Of a DNA stretch of 64,000 nt, positions 60,501-64,000 are shown in pieces. The position numbers were made by a program, and so were the translations under genes. Within the stretch, counting starts at the first letter, position 1, and the number at the start of each line of letters is the position of its first letter. The stretch comes from Solirubrobacteraceae bacterium (GTDB lineage: Bacteria > Actinomycetota > Thermoleophilia > Solirubrobacterales > Solirubrobacteraceae), in contig JAEMQS010000010.1 of NCBI GenBank assembly GCA_016463765.1, positions 26,562 through 90,561 on the forward strand, in the 5' to 3' direction. The notes under the pieces were generated by a model. That model was given only the letters and a program-made list of their open reading frames with translations. It did no database searches and was not told where the DNA came from.

Positions 60501-61915
60501 CCGCCGGGTCGCTCGAGGCCAGCGCCCCCGGGCAGCGCGACTGGCTGGTCGGAGAGCTCGCCGACGCCCGCGCGCGCGGCATCGCGGTGGTGGTCGCCGG
60601 CAGCCGGCCGCTGACCGATGCCAACCAGCTCCCGGACGCGCCCGTGACGGCATCGGACGGCGACGACGTCGCGCGGCTTCTCGTGTCCGGCGGCGCCTCG
60701 GCCTACCTCTTCGACAGTCCGGAGCGGAATCTCAGCACGCGCATCCCGGCCAACGCCGCGGAGCAGATCCCCGCCTTCGGCTCTGGCTCGCTCGGCTACG
60801 ACCTCACGCGAGGCACCGACAACCCGATCGACCCGGCCGACAACGGGCTGGGACTCCTCGAGGTCAACGTGGCCGCTCGTGACGCCCGCACGAACCGCGC
60901 CCCCGTGACCGCCCGCATGGTGCCGGTGCTCGAGGATCTGGCGGTCGACGCCAAGGACGGCGTCGTGGTCCGCCGGTCGAGTCCGGCGCTGTTCAGCGGC
61001 CTGGGACGGCGGCCCCGAGCCGGTCACCGGCGCGACGGCACCACCGAGTTCACGATGGACCCGTACGTCGAACTGCCCAACCCGATCTGTGCTGCCGGGC
61101 AGTGCGCCGACCGCATCCCGACCGAGTTCTCGTTCACGTCGTCGAATCCCGAGATCGGAGACTTCGTGCGCGTCGATCCGACCCAGGCGCAGAGCAACCC
61201 TCGGGCCGTGTTCCTCGGGCCCGATGACAAGCCTGTCGCCGACGCGAGCTCCGGCCTGTTCTGCGCCTTCAACCCCGGCGAGACCATCGTCTCGGTGGTC
61301 GCGGGCGGCCTGCGCTACTCGACGAAGGTCCAGGTGCAGGCGGGCAGCCCACGGCGACCCTGCGGCACGCGCCCGGTGACGTCGCGCGAGACTCCCGCCG
61401 CGGAAGCGCCCCCCAGTGAGGCGGCCGCCTCGCCGGTGGCGGCCGAGGCCGAGGCCAACCCGACGCCTGCGCCGCCGCCGCCCGTCGCGCCGGTCGTGCC
61501 GCCCGCCGTGCCCGCGCCGCCCCCGCCCGCGGTCCTGTCCGTACCCGTCGTCGCCGCCGTGCTGCCGGTCCTCCCGCCGCTCCCGTCGCTTCCACTGACC
61601 CCGCCGACCCCGCCGAACCCGTTGCTCGTGGTGCCGCCGCCGCCCGTCGGCAGCATTGCCCGACCCAGCCCGCCAGGCGGTGCCACGGTGCGCGTCTACG
61701 AGGAGAAGCGCGAAGAGGAGGAGGCCTTCGAGCAGTCCTCTGCCGCCGTGCGCTACGAGGCCGACCAGCCGTGGTCGGTGCCCAACGCCGCGTACACGCT
61801 GGTGGTGCTGATCATCGCCGCCGGCGCGGGGAGCACCATCGCCAAGCGCGGTCGCCGGCGACGGACACCGGGGCTGAGTTACGTCGGAGTCCGTGACCGC
61901 CGTCACCGGCGTTGA
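57497..61915 (+). CDS. 1472-aa exported protein: propeller-like N-part, phosphoesterase-like domain, Pro-rich linker, C-terminal TM
   Basis: Signal; GIAFQPGNPDRGYAVAQEGRILRYG; QRDWLVGELADARARGIAVVVAGSRPLTD; Pro-rich 61400-61680; TM AYTLVVLIIAAGAGSTIA then basic tail. Confidence 0.75.
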   Translation: MMRRAADHLLARRRGARGRGPLVAAVLFAVTAALAWPGAGATQTGFVTPFSWPVTGLPGQYVAPLGEAPLSAPGEIWGIAQTQGVTTRDGRSGTGKLALVRQRGDGAWQYVSRARSLTGGDLNFSLGGTGPAHGRVTPRGGVVVAVSADSGKLLVRRPNGELREVADPDDALLGSRRFLGVGRVTFAAFDEGSEVGAYVAPLAAVEDEVLRYDGSAWSKEPVDVAGAPARFTIGAIAVGSDGAWLVGSDGSGLTLFRRDPSAAGGPAWKPVTIAGMPAFTTTSAARPLTHPAEGLTATDGRLWVDGAVVKDGTEYTFTLAVDTRSQRVDRSWCNAPGLCDGPLEFELAAGPEPGGDGDIAADDSTRDLGYRSFAWPGGTYGTRVVTNPRVDGAADPDSYGAFDGASFLRVKTSGRRSVSSGSLRASGAFTSVTNGWLTQSERSIIRVAPVASAPRLQAYPLPVRRPLKAVAAEPGRSPADSAAGALAVGYGGQVLRFNPVQGWLPEPLPSGSGRATPQLNAVAWPELRRAHAVGEKGAMWLYRAEAGLWERDEGAPLDTSEDRFVGIAFQPGNPDRGYAVAQEGRILRYGKSWEQETAPSVGELFGVAFAGNQAMIVGASGLLVNDGGEWRVDEQVRELLARDGVGTRDQPLLAVAGLPDGGAVVAGDRIVLVRDSATSPWRLSEHPVDGVVTAVSAVRDGSTVRAVAIAVPDPGELQRQELDVIVNLPGEPDQLQRDRRTWSYGVVMRETPDGWVDDERSAYALSEYRDCPYTPEGAIGLTLDERGEGWIVGGETGQISAFRCELQGLGSSTDVRAAAQTAQVWRYGAAPAAPPGIDRVQPVQAAGPARLLFGGHAQCQAACAALDRVGIGPDRYLGAAIDVASTMHPTPGGPRALIYTGTRVATGTTAGALSAELARYAQLIGSASGRIPTYVAPSATDAGLDSPAFRAAFAGLPAPQGGGASGSIAPGTGEAGSGAKTFFAMDTTGPEGTLRVIMINNAAGSLEASAPGQRDWLVGELADARARGIAVVVAGSRPLTDANQLPDAPVTASDGDDVARLLVSGGASAYLFDSPERNLSTRIPANAAEQIPAFGSGSLGYDLTRGTDNPIDPADNGLGLLEVNVAARDARTNRAPVTARMVPVLEDLAVDAKDGVVVRRSSPALFSGLGRRPRAGHRRDGTTEFTMDPYVELPNPICAAGQCADRIPTEFSFTSSNPEIGDFVRVDPTQAQSNPRAVFLGPDDKPVADASSGLFCAFNPGETIVSVVAGGLRYSTKVQVQAGSPRRPCGTRPVTSRETPAAEAPPSEAAASPVAAEAEANPTPAPPPPVAPVVPPAVPAPPPPAVLSVPVVAAVLPVLPPLPSLPLTPPTPPNPLLVVPPPPVGSIARPSPPGGATVRVYEEKREEEEAFEQSSAAVRYEADQPWSVPNAAYTLVVLIIAAGAGSTIAKRGRRRRTPGLSYVGVRDRRHRR

Positions 61916-62009
61916 CCAGAAGTACACCAGTTTTTCTCCAATCGGTAGCCGGACGGTCACCGCAGCGCGCTCGCCCGTCCGTAGCTTGCGGCCAGTCCTA
62001 ATGAGATCC

Positions 62010-62027
62010 GTCCCGCGACCGCGGGAC
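62010..62027. promoter_or_regulatory. leader hairpin upstream of PstS-like gene
   Basis: gtcccgcg-ac-cgcgggac, perfect 8-bp arms just before AGAAAGG and GTG at 62041. Confidence 0.45.
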
Positions 62028-62040
62028 AGAAAGGGTTCCA

Positions 62041-63513
62041 GTGGCTTCACGCAAGATGCTGTCGGCGGCACTCGCCGTCTCAGCGCTGGCTGGACTTGCC
62101 GCAACGGCACCGTCGGCCATGGCCGGCGACTGCACGGGCAGCCAGCAGATCGTCGGTCAGGGTGCGTCCTTCGCCCGCGAGGCGCACGCTGCACCGGGCG
62201 CCGGTTGGATCGTCAACGCCGGCTGTGTCGTCGGCGCGCAGGACAACGCGAACAGCCCGTTCCTCCCCGGCGACGACCTCATCTACTACAAGGGTTCGGG
62301 CTCGGGTTCGGGCATCAACGCCTTCGGTGGTTCGAACGGCGTCCGCGACCAGGGCATCCGCTTCATCGGCACGGACGATCCGATGACGCCGACGCAGGTC
62401 GCCAACGCCGAAGAGGGCAACAACCCCGTCAACGTCAACCCCGACGGTGACGACGGCGAGTTCCACACGATCCCGATCCTCCAGGGCGTCGTCGCGGTCA
62501 TCGTCAACGTCCCGGACACCTGCCGTCCGGCCTCGTTCTCGAACTTCCGTCCGGCACTGCCGTTCGGCGGCGCGGGCTCGACCAACAGCGTGGTCGAGGA
62601 GGCCTTCTCGGGCGAGGGCGCGACCTGGGCGTCGCTCGGGTACGTGCTGAAGTCGAACACCGCGGCGCCGTGCGCCGTGCCGATCAAGCGCGTCGTCCGC
62701 CGGGACAACTCCGGCACGACCTTCGCGTTCAAGCAGTTCCTGAACTCGACGGACAAGGACAACGACACCAACTGGGAGGCCAACGACCAGACCGGTGAGG
62801 ACAACACCATCTGGCTCGGCCACGGCCGTGACCGCGACGGCACCTGCGACGGCATCGACGCCGGGACGCCCGTGAGCAACCCGTACATCTGCACGGGTAC
62901 CGGCAGCGGCAACCCGTTCGTCGCCGACACGGTCAACACGACCGACGGCTCGATCGGCTACTCCGACCTGGCGACTGCCCGCTTCAAGGGCTTCGACTTC
63001 ACCGGTACCTCGCCGCTCGGCGACGACACGTACTGGCTGAAGCTCTACCAGCCGGCCGCCAACCCGGTCCTCCGTGACCCGGCGCGCGACCAGGCCAACG
63101 GCTGGCGCTCGACGGCGACGACCGCGCAGAAGGGCGCGAACTGCAACAACAACACGAAGTACAACAACATCCCGTCGAACACCAAGTCCGACTGGAGCCC
63201 GGTGATCCAGGCGCAGAGCGGCCCGGTGTACCCGATCTGCGCGCTCTCGTACATGGGCGCCTGGGAGGACATGGAGGACGTGTACCCGACGGTGCCGTAC
63301 GCCCAGCTGCAGGCTGAGCAGGCTGCGGTCCGCCGCTACATCGAGTACATCCTCGGCACCGACCCGATCGGTGTCGGCGCGGATGAGGGTCAGACGATCC
63401 TCCCGAATGGTGACTACGCGGCGCTGCCGCCCACCCCGCTGACGCGTGCCAACGCGTACCTGACGACGTTCGAGGGCTTCGACAAGGCCCCGGACCGCGC
63501 TCCGGTCCGCTAG
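62041..63513 (+). CDS. PstS-like phosphate-binding (substrate-binding) exported protein
   Basis: Signal peptide; IVGQGASFA, YYKGSGSGSGINAFGG, FIGTDDPMT, IPILQGVVAVIVN, VVRRDNSGTTFAFKQFL typical of PstS. Confidence 0.8.
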   Translation: MASRKMLSAALAVSALAGLAATAPSAMAGDCTGSQQIVGQGASFAREAHAAPGAGWIVNAGCVVGAQDNANSPFLPGDDLIYYKGSGSGSGINAFGGSNGVRDQGIRFIGTDDPMTPTQVANAEEGNNPVNVNPDGDDGEFHTIPILQGVVAVIVNVPDTCRPASFSNFRPALPFGGAGSTNSVVEEAFSGEGATWASLGYVLKSNTAAPCAVPIKRVVRRDNSGTTFAFKQFLNSTDKDNDTNWEANDQTGEDNTIWLGHGRDRDGTCDGIDAGTPVSNPYICTGTGSGNPFVADTVNTTDGSIGYSDLATARFKGFDFTGTSPLGDDTYWLKLYQPAANPVLRDPARDQANGWRSTATTAQKGANCNNNTKYNNIPSNTKSDWSPVIQAQSGPVYPICALSYMGAWEDMEDVYPTVPYAQLQAEQAAVRRYIEYILGTDPIGVGADEGQTILPNGDYAALPPTPLTRANAYLTTFEGFDKAPDRAPVR

Positions 63514-63529
63514 CAGCGATCTGACGTCC

Positions 63530-63565
63530 CGAGGGGCCGGGAGCCGCAAGGTTCCCGGCCCCTCG
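63530..63565 (+). terminator. intrinsic terminator after PstS-like gene
   Basis: cgaggggccggga ... tcccggcccctcg, 13-bp stem, then ctcgttttctctt. Confidence 0.8.
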
Positions 63566-63627
63566 CTCGTTTTCTCTTGCGAGTCCGCCACGGCCGGCGG
63601 CCTCCCGTCCCACGACCAGGAGCACCG

Positions 63628-64000
63628 ATGCCGAGCAGTTCCCTCGTCGCCGCGCGCGACCGGGCGAAGGTCATGCTGACCCGCTCTCCGGCGCTGTACG
63701 CCGCCGCTCGCCGTCCCTATGCCGTCGGGCGCTTCTGGATGCGTCGTCCGCACGACGAGGACTACGGCGTCTTCGGCCTGTTCCCCGACCGGCGCGGCCC
63801 GTTCCTGGACGTCGGGGCGAACGCCGGCATGTCGGCGCTCTCGTTCCGGATCTACAACCGTGACACCCCGATCATCTCGATCGAGCCCAACCCGTTCCAC
63901 GAGGACGATCTGCGGTTCGTCGGCCGGCTGGCGCGTCCGTTCGCGTACCGGCTGTGGGCGGCCGGTGACCAGGACGGCGAGTTCACCCTCCACGTGCCCG
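63628..64000 (+). CDS. FkbM family methyltransferase, 3' end outside window
   Basis: GPFLDVGANAGMSALSFRIYNRDTPIISIEPNPFHEDDLR; partial. Confidence 0.82.
   Translation, partial: MPSSSLVAARDRAKVMLTRSPALYAAARRPYAVGRFWMRRPHDEDYGVFGLFPDRRGPFLDVGANAGMSALSFRIYNRDTPIISIEPNPFHEDDLRFVGRLARPFAYRLWAAGDQDGEFTLHVP

Noticed and set aside
61400-61680. Pro/Ala-rich low-complexity stretch as a repeat array or CRISPR-like element
   Set aside because: In-frame Pro-rich linker without regular unit length or spacers
60389-62194. 601-aa minus-strand ORF
   Set aside because: Antisense to the 1472-aa exported protein; runs through intergenic DNA with low-complexity residues
62287-62316. gggttcgggctcgggttcgggc repeat
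   Set aside because: Encodes the GSGSGSG phosphate-binding loop of the PstS-like protein
62080-63993. 637-aa minus-strand ORF
   Set aside because: Antisense to the PstS-like and FkbM genes; composition of a shadow frame

Overview
High-GC actinobacterial-type chromosomal window; Thermoleophilia/Solirubrobacterales is my inference from overall gene content, not a search result. Main blocks, in order: (1) a partial CDS, a two-domain fatty acyl-CoA reductase/SDR fusion, an enoyl-CoA hydratase, and an AbiEi-like/DUF559 gene bracketed by two related 16-bp-arm hairpins in opposite orientation; (2) an ABC-F ATPase and a complete seven-gene Mrp (MnhA-G) antiporter operon; (3) a cupredoxin-like protein, an orphan lower-GC class III nucleotide cyclase and a GH31 enzyme; (4) a PHP-GT4 fusion / GT4 / polysaccharide deacetylase-like / MGH1-like hydrolase operon preceded by TCAC direct repeats; (5) a large arsenic/metal-resistance island at about 22.1-34.9 kb. 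It holds two MerR and two ArsR regulators, two arsM, a MerF-like mini transporter with YnfA, an ArsO-like flavoprotein, three further transporters, GAPDH-ArsJ, OsmC and Acr3, with readable MerR 19-bp-spacer promoters and repeated ArsR-type operators; (6) a VapBC pair with duplicated CATGCATG boxes; (7) an exopolysaccharide/sulfation region (methyltransferase, WecG-type and GT4/GT2 glycosyltransferases, acyltransferase, ECF sigma factor, sulfotransferase, cysD-cysNC); (8) a translationally coupled run of five large exported proteins followed by a PstS-like protein and a partial FkbM methyltransferase. No rRNA, tRNA, CRISPR array or classical transposase was recognised. The best leads are the hairpin-bracketed DUF559 gene, the MerR-controlled MerF-like/YnfA module, the orphan cyclase and the exported-protein operon.
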